Source: an uncultured Lachnospiraceae bacterium (GTDB taxonomy: Bacteria; Bacillota; Clostridia; Lachnospirales; Lachnospiraceae). From it: a stretch of 55,048 nucleotides of DNA. The stretch lies in the NCBI GenBank assembly GCA_910578555.1, contig CAJTPS010000023.1, forward strand, positions 1-55,048, in the 5' to 3' direction. The notes under the pieces are model-generated. The model did not search any database, had not been told where the DNA came from, and was given only the letters and a program-made list of their open reading frames with translations. Position 1 is the first letter of the stretch; each line of letters begins with the position of its first letter. Below, in pieces: positions 37,169-46,165 of this stretch. The translations under genes were made by a program, and so were the position numbers.

Positions 37169-37388
37169 ATTATACTTCTTTCCACAATTCAAACCGCTTT
37201 ACACACTAGAATACCGTGTCTATATGGAAAATGCAAGCGTCAAAGAAAGGACACTGCGTAAAATCCATGTACTAAAGTACCAAATATATATAAATAATCA
37301 TAAAATAGTGATTGATTATTGTACAAAAATGTACTAAGATAGTATGTGTGGGTTTTGTCGATATATGGCAAGCTGGGAGGATTCTTCA

Positions 37389-37658
37389 ATGGAAGGTTTA
37401 AGAAATGTAATGGAGGATGCAGTAGAGTATCAGCTTAACAAGCTACTGCCAACAATGCCAGATGTTTGTTCTTGCGAAAAATGTCGTCTGGACATGGCAT
37501 CGTTTGCGCTTAACAGACTGTCGCCGCAATATACAAGAACAGATACCGGTGCACTTTACCAGAAGTTGAATAACTCCTCTCAGCAAGCTGAAATAGAGGT
37601 TTTGACTACCGTTATTACCGCAATCGAAACCATCAGCGCACATCCGAAACATGATTAG
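37389..37658 (+). CDS. ComFB-domain protein
   Basis: 89 residues from ATG 37389, with GGGAGG eight bases upstream (a frame to 37344 lacks a site). Matches the late-competence ComFB family: EGLRNVMEDAVEYQLNKLL then CSCEKCRLDMASFALNRL, with CxCxxC for zinc. ComFB proteins of cyanobacteria and Bacillus have been reported to bind c-di-GMP, so a role as a nucleotide receptor for motility or pili is plausible. Single gene facing a convergent CarD-like gene. Confidence 0.88.
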   Translation: MEGLRNVMEDAVEYQLNKLLPTMPDVCSCEKCRLDMASFALNRLSPQYTRTDTGALYQKLNNSSQQAEIEVLTTVITAIETISAHPKHD

Positions 37659-37709
37659 ATAAATGCGACCCCCGATTAATTGCGGAATTTGATCAAGCAT
37701 ATATTTAAT

Positions 37710-37737
37710 GAGCCAGGCTGTTATGCCCGGCTCTTTT
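37710..37737 (+). terminator. Terminator of the ComFB gene overlapping the end of the CarD-like gene
   Basis: GAGCCAGGC-TGTTAT-GCCCGGCTC-TTTT. The right arm covers the last codons of the convergent CarD-like gene. Confidence 0.75.
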
Positions 37738-38236
37738 CTCTGTTAACCTCTTTCCTGACATAGGCTTCCACCGTCTCTTTTGGCAGAGAAAGCGCTAATG
37801 ACATTTCGCTGTAGAGAAGCTCTTCCGCCTTATGCAGATACTGCTCATCAGAGGAAAGCACTTTCTTGCCCTCATCCAGCCGGCTCTGTCTGCGCAGATA
37901 AAGCGTCTTGACGATCCGGGCAAGGCTATGGCTGTCATAGGTGCGAATCGCTTCCTTATACATCTGCTCCCGGCCTTTCTCTTCCTGAATCCAGACGATC
38001 TCCATATCACTGACCTTTCGGATCAAGTCGTTTGCCTCTTTCTTATTCATGATCCTGCGCATAACTACCTTACTGTTATCCACAGGCGTATAGACAGTGC
38101 TTCCTTTCTCAAAAACCGGCTCCAGTACATAATACTTGCGTATCTTATCCAATCTGTCGATCGGATTTCCCGTAACGTTGACAACACGGCAGACGCCATG
38201 TCCGCCGCACATAATTAATTCATCCTTCTCAAACAT
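37721..38236 (-). CDS. CarD-family transcriptional regulator
   Basis: 171 residues from ATG 38236 (GGAGGG five bases upstream). The N-terminal ~65 residues are the CarD/TRCF RNA-polymerase-interacting beta domain (GGHGVCRVVNV; YYVLEPVFEKGSTVYTPVDN); the rest is helical. It binds the RNA polymerase beta subunit and tunes open-complex stability. Transcribed alone. Confidence 0.92.
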   Translation of the reverse strand: MFEKDELIMCGGHGVCRVVNVTGNPIDRLDKIRKYYVLEPVFEKGSTVYTPVDNSKVVMRRIMNKKEANDLIRKVSDMEIVWIQEEKGREQMYKEAIRTYDSHSLARIVKTLYLRRQSRLDEGKKVLSSDEQYLHKAEELLYSEMSLALSLPKETVEAYVRKEVNREKSRA

Positions 38237-38414
38237 AATTCCCTCCGATATCTGTGACCCAAACACACCTCGAAAATATCCTCTATAATATTAGTGTAAC
38301 ACCAAATCGAAGGTTTAGTAAATATTTTCTGAAAATATTAATCATTTTCAGCATATTTCTGACATATGAGAGATGATGTTTTGTATTATTTGTCTATATT
38401 ACTGCCCGCTTCCC

Positions 38415-40187
38415 TTACTTCAACTCATTGGCCGTCACATAGAAGTGATGGTAGATTCCGCCGAGCGCAAGCAGGCTTTCATGCGTGCCTTCCTCCACGA
38501 TCCCTTCCTCCGTCAGCACCAGAATCCGGTCCGAATTACGGATGCTGGACAGCCTGTGTGCAATCGTGATCGTTGTCCGCCCTCTGGCAAGCGCCTCCAG
38601 AGATTTCGCTACCTGGAACTCGCTCTCATTGTCCAGCGCCGACGTCGCTTCATCCATAATCAGAATCGGCGGGTTTTTCAGAAATACTCTTGCGATGCTG
38701 ATGCGCTGTTTCTGCCCGCCGGACAGCTTCACGCCCCGCTCGCCCACATATGTGTCATATCCGTCTTTTAATGCCATGATAAATTCATGCGCGCCCGCGC
38801 GCTTTGCCGCCGCGGTTACTTCATCCATCGTAGCTTTTTCTTTACCGTAGGCTATATTTTCATAAACCGTACCCGAAAACAGATAGACGTCCTGCTGCAC
38901 CATTCCAATATTCTGCCGCAGGCTTTTTAACGTATAATGGTGTATGTTCTCCCCGTCCAGCAGAATCTCGCCTTCATTGATATCATAAAACCGGGGAATC
39001 AGATTGCACAGTGTCGTCTTGCCGCCGCCGGAAGGACCCACGATCGCAACTTTCTCTCCCGCGTGGATATCCAGATTCAATCCGCGAAATACAACATTAT
39101 GGTCGTCCGGATACTCGAAGCTTACATTGTGAAACGCAATATTTCCCTGCGGACGTACACACTCCACCGCATCCGGCTCATCGAAGATCTCAATATCACT
39201 GTCCATAATCTGCACAAACCGCTCAATTCCGGTCATACCTCTCTGGAACTGCTCTGCAAACTCAATGATCCTTCGAATCGTCGCAATCAGCGTGCTCACA
39301 TACATCACATAAGCCACCAGATCACCGGGCATGATCCGGTCCATTATCATAAAGATGCCGCCTGCCACCAGAAGCACCAGATACATCAGACCGTCAAAAG
39401 CTCTTGTAGTCGTCTGGAAAAACGCCATAAATTTATATGTTTCCTTTTTTATATTGAAAAATTTGACATTATCCTCCTCAAACTTCTCTTTTTCTTTCTC
39501 CTCGTTGGTGAACGCTTTGACCACTTTCTGCCCGAGCAGGCTGTCCTCAATCCGTGCATTCAGTTCCCCGATCTGCACGCGCTGTTTGCGGAAAGCCTCC
39601 CGCATACGCAGGTTAATGGCCGTGCAGGTCACTATCATAACAGGCACAACCGCAAAGAGGATCAGCGTCAGCGGCAGACTGATTCCCGCCAATATGATAA
39701 AAGAGATGACCGCTTTGATACCCGCAATAAAAAATTCCTCCGGACAGTGATGGGAAAACTCCGTCACGTCAAAAAGGTCATTCGTAATCCGGCCCATGAT
39801 CTGACCGACCTTCGTATTATTATAGTAGGTATCCGACAGTTTCTGCAGATGGGCATAAGCGTCCCGCCGCATATCCGTCTCGATTCGCGTGCCCATCACA
39901 TGTCCCGTGTAAGCCATATAGAAGTTCGCCATCGAATCTACGATACGCAGGCACAGATACAGTACCCCGAGACGGAGAATCATCGATACCGTGAGAGACG
40001 CCAGATCATTCATCCCCGCGTTCGTGATAAACCGGATAATCATCGGTAATACCAGTTCACAGATCGTCGTCAGTCCCGCACAGAGCAGGTCGATAATAAC
40101 GATATGCAGATATTTCTTATAATATGGGAGGAACCGCCGTAACAGTTCCCCCGCTTTGTATGTTCTTGTATTATTTTGTATGTCCAT
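38415..40187 (-). CDS. ABC exporter half-transporter (fused permease-ATPase)
   Basis: 590 residues. Six membrane helices (~25-320), then an ATPase with GPSGGGKTT, LSGGQKQR and ILIMDEATSALD, all intact. Type IV exporter of the MsbA/BmrA class; substrate (lipid, drug or peptide) unknown. Probably a homodimer, since no partner gene is adjacent. The ~150 bases between this gene and the M56 gene are mostly a small inverted-repeat element. Confidence 0.92.
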   Translation of the reverse strand: MDIQNNTRTYKAGELLRRFLPYYKKYLHIVIIDLLCAGLTTICELVLPMIIRFITNAGMNDLASLTVSMILRLGVLYLCLRIVDSMANFYMAYTGHVMGTRIETDMRRDAYAHLQKLSDTYYNNTKVGQIMGRITNDLFDVTEFSHHCPEEFFIAGIKAVISFIILAGISLPLTLILFAVVPVMIVTCTAINLRMREAFRKQRVQIGELNARIEDSLLGQKVVKAFTNEEKEKEKFEEDNVKFFNIKKETYKFMAFFQTTTRAFDGLMYLVLLVAGGIFMIMDRIMPGDLVAYVMYVSTLIATIRRIIEFAEQFQRGMTGIERFVQIMDSDIEIFDEPDAVECVRPQGNIAFHNVSFEYPDDHNVVFRGLNLDIHAGEKVAIVGPSGGGKTTLCNLIPRFYDINEGEILLDGENIHHYTLKSLRQNIGMVQQDVYLFSGTVYENIAYGKEKATMDEVTAAAKRAGAHEFIMALKDGYDTYVGERGVKLSGGQKQRISIARVFLKNPPILIMDEATSALDNESEFQVAKSLEALARGRTTITIAHRLSSIRNSDRILVLTEEGIVEEGTHESLLALGGIYHHFYVTANELK

Positions 40188-40260
40188 GTCTCTCTTTTCC
40201 CGCCTATGTTACTATTTTGCTGACTTTTCACATAGATGTCAAGACTTTCCCTGCAAAACC

Positions 40261-40400
40261 GTAACAGTTCAGCCTTCGGCTTCACCGTCACTCCTGATGC
40301 ACACAAAATGCTCCAAAGTCGCATTTTGGCGCTTTCACAACTCATAAAATCGCATACAGAGCGATTTTACTCGCGGAATAGTGCAAGGCTGAACTGTTAC
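40261..40400. mobile_element. 140-bp MITE-like element with 16-bp terminal inverted repeats
   Basis: Ends GTAACAGTTCAGCCTT (40261-40276) and AAGGCTGAACTGTTAC (40385-40400) are perfect inverted repeats. AAAACC flanks both sides (40255-40260 and 40403-40408), a possible target duplication. Two internal hairpins: AAAATGC/GCATTTT and TAAAATCG/CGATTTTA. No coding capacity of its own. It overlaps the end of the M56 gene and supplies its stop codon. Confidence 0.8.
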
Positions 40401-42579
40401 GTAAAACCTTCATCTCTTCATTACGCTCCCTGATCCGTTCCAATCCCTTTGCGGATACGTAATCGGTCAGTCCTCGCAGCTCCGAGTCTGTCAGCGTATT
40501 TCCAAGGTCCAAAAAGTGCATAATACATGTCTCACACTGGCTCTTATTCAAACCGGCCAGCCCGCCGAACCGTAACCTGTGATAGGATAACCGCTGCATG
40601 GAAGTTACAATCTCTACCCAGTCGCCGCTGCTGACATGCAGCGCCACGCTGTCAAACCCTTTGCCATAGAAGCTATCCGCTTTCCCTTCTCTTAGCGCCT
40701 CCGCCAGATACTGTGCTGATAGATGCTGGTCTGAGTAAGTAAAAATTTCATTCCAATCCTCGGCGTACAGTGCCATATCCTGATCCAGCAGCATCTTCAG
40801 CAGTTCACTCACCTGCTCTGCCTCCATGTCGGTCAGAGTTTCCCGCATCTGCGCTCTGTCTACGTCTCCCGATGCGATCTCTTTCATAATATTATGCTGA
40901 CGCTCTTCCTCTTCAGTGCCATAAATACCATCAAAATGCGCTTCCGTTACATCAGTACAGCTAACCTGCAGCTTCCTCACCCGAGCTTCCTGCCCCACTA
41001 TTTTGATTACATTTCTTCCTTTCGCAAGCCCAACAGTCTCGACGGTTTCTTCCCCGCTCTCATTCAGAATCTTCACAGTCTGATCCGGCATAATCTGTAC
41101 AACCTTCAGCCGGCCATCTTCCATCTCAAACCGGGAATTGACCCTGATCGTTGTATCACTGTTTGCGTATAAGATGCTCACCGTATCGCTGCCGTCGAGA
41201 ATCAGTCCGTCACACTCTGCACTTCTCTCATCTCCACCATAAATCCATGCTCTACACACATCATGGTCGTCCATGCCCGCTATCAATTCATCATCATCAT
41301 ACATACGGTATGCCGTCCCGTCCCGGGAAATCTGTACCTCCTGATTCATGAAGTCGGTTCCGTCTCCCAACAGTACCGACCACAGCAATCGACCCAGGCC
41401 CTGTTTCGTACGCTCAGGGCTGTTAAAGAGAGTCTGCTGTTTCCAGTCAGTACTCCCGGCAGAATCCTGCCCGCTTGTCATGACACCGCCCGCCAGCGCT
41501 ATGCCTGCCAGCAGGACAGCCGCCGCAACAGCACAAATCACGGTTACAGTACTTCGCTTACGATACCGGACAATTCCCTCCAGTCTTTCTCTTAAGGCGC
41601 TTTTCTCCTCCAGCAGCGTCATCGCCATCACATTTTTGCGGCAGCTGATATTCTGCTCCGCCATATCCAGCAGCACATCTCCGTAAGCCTTACGCCCGTT
41701 TTCCGTTAAAGATTTCATTACCGCCTCATCACAGGCCAGTTCGCAGTCCAGACAGAACCTGCGGTTAAAAAGGTACATAAAAGGGTTAAACCAGTGTATA
41801 CATAATGCCAGTTGGAACAACCATTTATAGCCGATATCCCGCCTCCTGCAGTGCACAAGTTCGTGATGCAGGATCAGCATAAGATCCGCCGGTACATCCA
41901 GAGGCATAATTATATATGGTCTAAAGAAGCCGATCATGATCGGACTATCCACCGCGCTGCTCTCATATACCGGCACTCTCCTACGGACTCCAAGCCTTCT
42001 CCGGCATTCCTCACGCATGGCAAGAATCTCCGGATTTGTCACCAGCACGGCATGCCTGTATATATTACCCGCAAACCTGCGGTAATCATATATTTTCCAT
42101 AAGGCACAAACCATAACGCCAATCAGCCAGATCACGCATACTATCCTGAATCCCGCGGACTCTCCCCGCGATTCGTGTACGGCCACGTCTCCATCAGCGC
42201 CATAATCCGTATAAGCATCATCCGCAGTATTATCCGCTGGCGCCCCGCCTTCTGTTTTGGCTGCACGCTTCGACACGGCGCTATCCTCCGCGTAATTCTC
42301 CGGCATGTTCCTTTCATCAGATACCGATACTGCCCCTTTTGACGCCTCATTGAAGTTCCGCACAATCTGCCTGCTTTGCACTGCCGTAAATAACTCGCCC
42401 ACAAGGTTCACACTTACGTGTACCGGCAGCAGCAGCCTGCACAACAGCAGCAGCCACAGATAGTAAATCCAGCGCTTAGAGAAGTACCGCTTTGTCACAG
42501 GCCGGATCAGCATGATAATTCCACCCACCATAGTTCCTGATATAGATAACGACAATATCATCTTAAATAATTGTTCCAT
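40342..42579 (-). CDS. BlaR1-type M56 membrane metallopeptidase/sensor
   Basis: 745 residues. Four N-terminal and central membrane helices surround the M56 domain with zinc motif HHELVHCRRRD near residue 237; a further helix near residue 350 precedes a ~390-residue extracytoplasmic sensor part that is not a penicillin-binding domain. It pairs with the BlaI-like repressor encoded just upstream: signal, proteolysis, repressor loss. The final ~18 residues (NSSALHYSASKIALYAIL) and the stop are encoded by the inverted-repeat element, so the native C-terminus has been replaced. Confidence 0.9.
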   Translation of the reverse strand: MEQLFKMILSLSISGTMVGGIIMLIRPVTKRYFSKRWIYYLWLLLLCRLLLPVHVSVNLVGELFTAVQSRQIVRNFNEASKGAVSVSDERNMPENYAEDSAVSKRAAKTEGGAPADNTADDAYTDYGADGDVAVHESRGESAGFRIVCVIWLIGVMVCALWKIYDYRRFAGNIYRHAVLVTNPEILAMREECRRRLGVRRRVPVYESSAVDSPIMIGFFRPYIIMPLDVPADLMLILHHELVHCRRRDIGYKWLFQLALCIHWFNPFMYLFNRRFCLDCELACDEAVMKSLTENGRKAYGDVLLDMAEQNISCRKNVMAMTLLEEKSALRERLEGIVRYRKRSTVTVICAVAAAVLLAGIALAGGVMTSGQDSAGSTDWKQQTLFNSPERTKQGLGRLLWSVLLGDGTDFMNQEVQISRDGTAYRMYDDDELIAGMDDHDVCRAWIYGGDERSAECDGLILDGSDTVSILYANSDTTIRVNSRFEMEDGRLKVVQIMPDQTVKILNESGEETVETVGLAKGRNVIKIVGQEARVRKLQVSCTDVTEAHFDGIYGTEEEERQHNIMKEIASGDVDRAQMRETLTDMEAEQVSELLKMLLDQDMALYAEDWNEIFTYSDQHLSAQYLAEALREGKADSFYGKGFDSVALHVSSGDWVEIVTSMQRLSYHRLRFGGLAGLNKSQCETCIMHFLDLGNTLTDSELRGLTDYVSAKGLERIRERNEEMKVLRNSSALHYSASKIALYAIL

Positions 42580-42603
42580 AAGGTGCCCTCCTGATTTCTA
42601 TAC

Positions 42604-42975
42604 CTATTTAAAGCTATCCTGAAAATATGCCCGCAGTTCCTCAATGTCTTCCCGGCTCAGATCTTCATCTTCAATCAGTGCGGCTGCCAGATTTCTGGCA
42701 TTTCCCTTGAAAAACTTATTCAGGAAATTCCTCGTCTCTTCCTTCACATAGTCCCCCCGCTCCACGCAAGGCATATAATAATACACCTCCCGTTTCTCCT
42801 GCGCAATTACACCTTTATCTAACAATCTGCGAATCAATGTAAGCACCGTTGTCCGCTCCCAGTCTTTCTTCACGTTCAGCCGCAGACGCACCTCATTCGC
42901 ATTCAGCGCCTCCCCGGCTTCCCATAACACTTCCAAAATCTCCAATTCCGCATCTGATATCTTCTTATCCGCCAT
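42604..42975 (-). CDS. BlaI/MecI-family repressor
   Basis: 123 residues; ATG 42975 with GGAG six bases upstream. Winged helix (ISDAELEILEVLWEAGEALN; ERTTVLTLIRRLLDKGVIAQ) and a helical dimer/cleavage region. It represses itself and the M56 gene 24 bases downstream; the operator lies in its promoter. Confidence 0.95.
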   Translation of the reverse strand: MADKKISDAELEILEVLWEAGEALNANEVRLRLNVKKDWERTTVLTLIRRLLDKGVIAQEKREVYYYMPCVERGDYVKEETRNFLNKFFKGNARNLAAALIEDEDLSREDIEELRAYFQDSFK

Positions 42976-43036
42976 ATGGTTCTCCTATATGCAATCCTCT
43001 TTATGTTTCTATGTGTTTCTTCTTAATCATGCTTTT

Positions 43037-43090
43037 GTTTACAATCGTAGACTCTATATATAGTCTACGATTGTAAACACGGATTGTCAA
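43037..43090 (-). promoter_or_regulatory. BlaI-type promoter-operator
   Basis: A 17-bp perfect inverted repeat (arms 43037-43053 and 43062-43078) contains two BlaI/MecI-like boxes, TACAATCGTA and TACGATTGTA. It covers the spacer and -10 of a promoter with TTGACA (43090-43085), 17 bases, TAGACT (43067-43062), so bound repressor would block polymerase. Confidence 0.85.
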
Positions 43091-43144
43091 CCATTTTTTA
43101 TATAGGTTAAGGCGTCAAAAGGTCCTTTGTAAACCTTGCATAAT

Positions 43145-43194
43145 AAAAAGCTGCTCCGCCGCAAATCTGTATGATCCGCTTCGAAACAGCTTTA
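43145..43194 (-). terminator. Terminator of ahcY
   Basis: Minus strand AAAGCTG ... CAGCTTTTTATTA, long partly paired stem, ~25 bases after the ahcY stop. Confidence 0.7.
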
Positions 43195-43217
43195 TTTATC
43201 ACTTTATTAAATTATAT

Positions 43218-44465
43218 CTATACCGTATAACTGTTCAGGTATTTCTCCTGCTCCGGGGTCAGCACGTCGATCTCTTTGCCAAGGAATGCCAGCTTACGCT
43301 TCGCCACATCGCGGTCCACTTCCTCCGGCACATCAATCAGCTTCTCCGTAAGCTCGCCGCCGTGCTCTACAAGATATTTCGCAGAAAGCGCCTGAATCGC
43401 AAAGCTCATATCCATGATCTCTGCCGGATGTCCATCGCCTGCCGCAAGATTCACAAGACGGCCTTCCGCCAGCACGAAGATCCACTGACCCGTAGGGAGT
43501 TTGTATCCCATAATATTCTTACGCTGCTCCTTCTTCTCCACCGCGTTCGCTTTAAGCCATGCCATGTCAATCTCGCAGTCGAAGTGTCCCGCATTACACA
43601 GGATCGCGCCCTCTTTCATTTCCGCAAAATCTTCCTTGTCGATAACACCGTCACATCCTGTTACGGTAATAAAGAAATCTCCCACTTTAGCCGCTTCTTT
43701 CATCGGCATAACGTCGAATCCGTCCATCACTGCCTCGATTGCCTTGATCGGGTCGATCTCCGTAACGACTACTCTTGCCCCGAGACCTTTAGCTCTCATC
43801 GCCGTACCCTTACCGCACCAGCCGTAGCCTGCAACGACTACGATCTTGCCTGCCACAATCAGGTTTGTGGTTCTGTTGATACCATCAAATACTGACTGTC
43901 CTGTGCCGTATCTGTTATCGAAGAAATGCTTACACGCCGCATTGTTCACGCGAACCATCGGGAACTTTAACTCTCCCGCTTTGTTCATAGCTTCCAGACG
44001 GATAATTCCGGTCGTCGTCTCCTCGCATCCGCCGATAATGTTCGGGATCAGGTGCGGCATCTCTTTATGAACCATAGTCACCAGATCGCCGCCGTCGTCA
44101 ATAATAATATTCGGTCCTGCCTCTAACACGTGGCGGATATGTGTCTCATACTCCTCCGGCGTCGCACCGTACCATGCATGAACCTCCAGTCCGGCCTTCA
44201 CAAGCGCCGCCGCCACGTCATCCTGCGTCGACAACGGATTAGACCCCGTCACATACATCTCGGCGCCGCCCGCAGCCAGCACCAGACACAGATATGCGGT
44301 CTTCGCCTCCAGATGCACGGACAACGTGACTTTCTTGCCCGCAAAAGGTTTACTCTCGGAGAACTCCTTCTCCAGTGTCCGGAGCAGATCGCAGTTTCTC
44401 TTGACCCACTCGATTTTTCTCTCACCGGATTCGGCAAGATTAATGTCTCTGATTTCGCTACTCAT
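43218..44465 (-). CDS. ahcY: Adenosylhomocysteinase
   Basis: 415 residues; strong AAGGAGG before ATG 44465. Substrate domain (SVHLEAKTAYL; GCEETTTGIIRL; CKHFFDNRYGTGQS) and NAD-binding motif VVVAGYGWCGKG near residue 205. It lacks the C-terminal KPDHYRY tail of the eukaryotic/proteobacterial type, as in the short thermotogal-clostridial type. It hydrolyses S-adenosylhomocysteine to adenosine and homocysteine. Single-gene unit. Confidence 0.97.
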   Translation of the reverse strand: MSSEIRDINLAESGERKIEWVKRNCDLLRTLEKEFSESKPFAGKKVTLSVHLEAKTAYLCLVLAAGGAEMYVTGSNPLSTQDDVAAALVKAGLEVHAWYGATPEEYETHIRHVLEAGPNIIIDDGGDLVTMVHKEMPHLIPNIIGGCEETTTGIIRLEAMNKAGELKFPMVRVNNAACKHFFDNRYGTGQSVFDGINRTTNLIVAGKIVVVAGYGWCGKGTAMRAKGLGARVVVTEIDPIKAIEAVMDGFDVMPMKEAAKVGDFFITVTGCDGVIDKEDFAEMKEGAILCNAGHFDCEIDMAWLKANAVEKKEQRKNIMGYKLPTGQWIFVLAEGRLVNLAAGDGHPAEIMDMSFAIQALSAKYLVEHGGELTEKLIDVPEEVDRDVAKRKLAFLGKEIDVLTPEQEKYLNSYTV

Positions 44466-44503
44466 TGATAGTTTCCTCCTTAAAATTAATCAGCCGAATT
44501 TTT

Positions 44504-44532
44504 ATTATAGTGATGGTCGTCTGTCCTGTCAT
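44504..44532 (-). promoter_or_regulatory. Sigma-A promoter of ahcY
   Basis: ATGACA (44532-44527), 17-base spacer, TATAAT (44509-44504), giving a ~35-base leader; too short for a riboswitch, and none was seen. Confidence 0.7.
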
Positions 44533-44546
44533 CACTTGCTATATAT

Positions 44547-44577
44547 AACTGCCCGGCAGAACTTCCTCCGGGCAGTT
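44547..44577. terminator. Strong hairpin between the EAL-HDOD gene and ahcY
   Basis: AACTGCCCGG / CCGGGCAGTT, 10-bp perfect stem with an 11-base loop, ~80 bases after the EAL-HDOD stop. There is no good T run on either side, so termination is possible but not certain. Confidence 0.45.
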
Positions 44578-44654
44578 ATTAACTGATAAAACCGATATGA
44601 CACTTCACATGCGCCCGCATCATATCCATAAGGAAACACTGAAAAAACATTTCC

Positions 44655-45875
44655 CTAGAAGAACATATCCCGATACCAGCTTACAGCCTCTATATACGCC
44701 TGATACACTGTATCGATATCAATATTTTTCACGATCAGCCATCTGCACACTTCCTGCCAGTCCGCATTCTCATAAGCCAGCAGGAACTCATATACGTCCG
44801 CCAGTTCACCCTTGCGGTTGATCAGTGCATCCGAGATATCCTTAGACACGTTTACCCTCGCAAGCCCTTCCTCTAACGGCACATTCAGAATAATATCCAG
44901 CACAGAGAACAATCCCATCAGGAATACTTCCGATGCTTTCAGTCCCAGACCAAAATGCGGCGCCAGACACTCTGCAAATTTCGCACGCAGCAGAGATATT
45001 CTGGTGATCTCATTCGGCCGGTCCGCACAAAGTTCCTTGGTAATCACGGTATTAATCCATTTCTTCAATTCTTTCTGTCCGAGAATCGCCGCCGCATGAC
45101 GAATGGACGTAATCTGCGAGTTGACGGACGTACGGTTTACCATCTCCAGCAGGGATAATACAAGCGCCGTATCACGACCGATAATATCCGCCGCTTCCGT
45201 CAGTTCATAGTCCGCATCGTTTACCGTATTCATCAGTTCCAGATAATTGACCTTGAGCGGCTCAATCGCGGTCTGCCCCTTCGTAACAGGAATCCGGTAG
45301 AATTTACCCTCGAAAAGATGATACGCTTTATCCTTCTTCAGCCAGTCGAACGCCTCCTGCTTCTCTACATTACCGACACAGATCTTGAGTCTCGGATACT
45401 GGTGTGAGAAATAGATTTTCGCTTTCAGCACATCTACTTTCTTGCAGTCTAAAATAATGTAATCCATTAATTTCAGAATCTCTTTATAGTTCTCAAACTG
45501 CGCTACCGGAAGCTTAAAGATCGCCAGCTTATAGCCGTTCTGCTTAAGCTGTTTGATTCTTTTGCGATAAGCATCCGTATTCGTTATGGAATTATCGCAC
45601 AGAAGCACCAGTCTGTCCCGCATATCGGCTGACTGCGCTTCGATATCCGCAAATATATTGATCGGCCCTACCGGAAGGAACACCTTCGAATCCGGAGAAA
45701 GTGTATCGATGCCGATATTTTGTATGATTTCCAGACCGCTCACTCTGCCCGAACCGTCCAGAACAGCTGATCCCTGCAGTTCAGGGTTGAGCAGATAATT
45801 CTCCTTCTGTGAAAACAACGAATAGGCACATACCTTCATGTCTTTATCAAAAAATGGTATCAGTGTTGCTAGCAT
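44655..45875 (-). CDS. Degenerate EAL / HDOD domain signalling protein
   Basis: 406 residues; AAAGGAG upstream of ATG 45875. The N-terminal ~200 residues have the EAL fold outline of YuxH-type proteins, but the catalytic EAL and metal-binding residues are absent (e.g. LAIFKLPVAQFENY, YIILDCKKVDV). The C-terminal ~200 residues are HDOD (LSLLEMVNRTSVNSQITSIRHA; LGQKELKKWINTVI) without HD catalytic residues. Such proteins act as non-enzymatic scaffolds, sometimes tied to c-di-GMP and motility. Single gene, cytoplasmic. Confidence 0.88.
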   Translation of the reverse strand: MLATLIPFFDKDMKVCAYSLFSQKENYLLNPELQGSAVLDGSGRVSGLEIIQNIGIDTLSPDSKVFLPVGPINIFADIEAQSADMRDRLVLLCDNSITNTDAYRKRIKQLKQNGYKLAIFKLPVAQFENYKEILKLMDYIILDCKKVDVLKAKIYFSHQYPRLKICVGNVEKQEAFDWLKKDKAYHLFEGKFYRIPVTKGQTAIEPLKVNYLELMNTVNDADYELTEAADIIGRDTALVLSLLEMVNRTSVNSQITSIRHAAAILGQKELKKWINTVITKELCADRPNEITRISLLRAKFAECLAPHFGLGLKASEVFLMGLFSVLDIILNVPLEEGLARVNVSKDISDALINRKGELADVYEFLLAYENADWQEVCRWLIVKNIDIDTVYQAYIEAVSWYRDMFF

Positions 45876-46165
45876 ATTTGTAGTCTCCTTTCGGATTTTT
45901 CACGGTTATTGCCGTATCTTTATGTAATCTGCATATATTATATCAAATTATGTTCCATAATTCCATGATAAAATACATTTCCCTAGGAAATCCCCGTTTG
46001 CTGTGTTACAATGATTCTATATTTCAGCGTAATGCTTTATCCATACGTAATGAAGCCACTATCATTTATACCAGTCTGCCGCGGCCGCAGTACAATCGGG
46101 CGGCAGAATATTGATTATGGCTGCGCTCTTTAAGAACATAATAACAGGAATATGGAGGACTGATT

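Noticed and set aside
38415..40187. ABC transporter as a second exporter of the Cys-rich peptides
   Set aside because: It lies 12 kb away in a GC-richer context with different neighbours; nothing links it to the peptide cluster.
44466..44600. SAH or SAM riboswitch before ahcY
   Set aside because: The promoter lies only ~35 bases from the start, and no conserved riboswitch core was recognised; the 44547-44577 hairpin is upstream of the promoter.
44655..45875. Active c-di-GMP phosphodiesterase
   Set aside because: The EAL motif and metal ligands are missing; only the fold outline remains.
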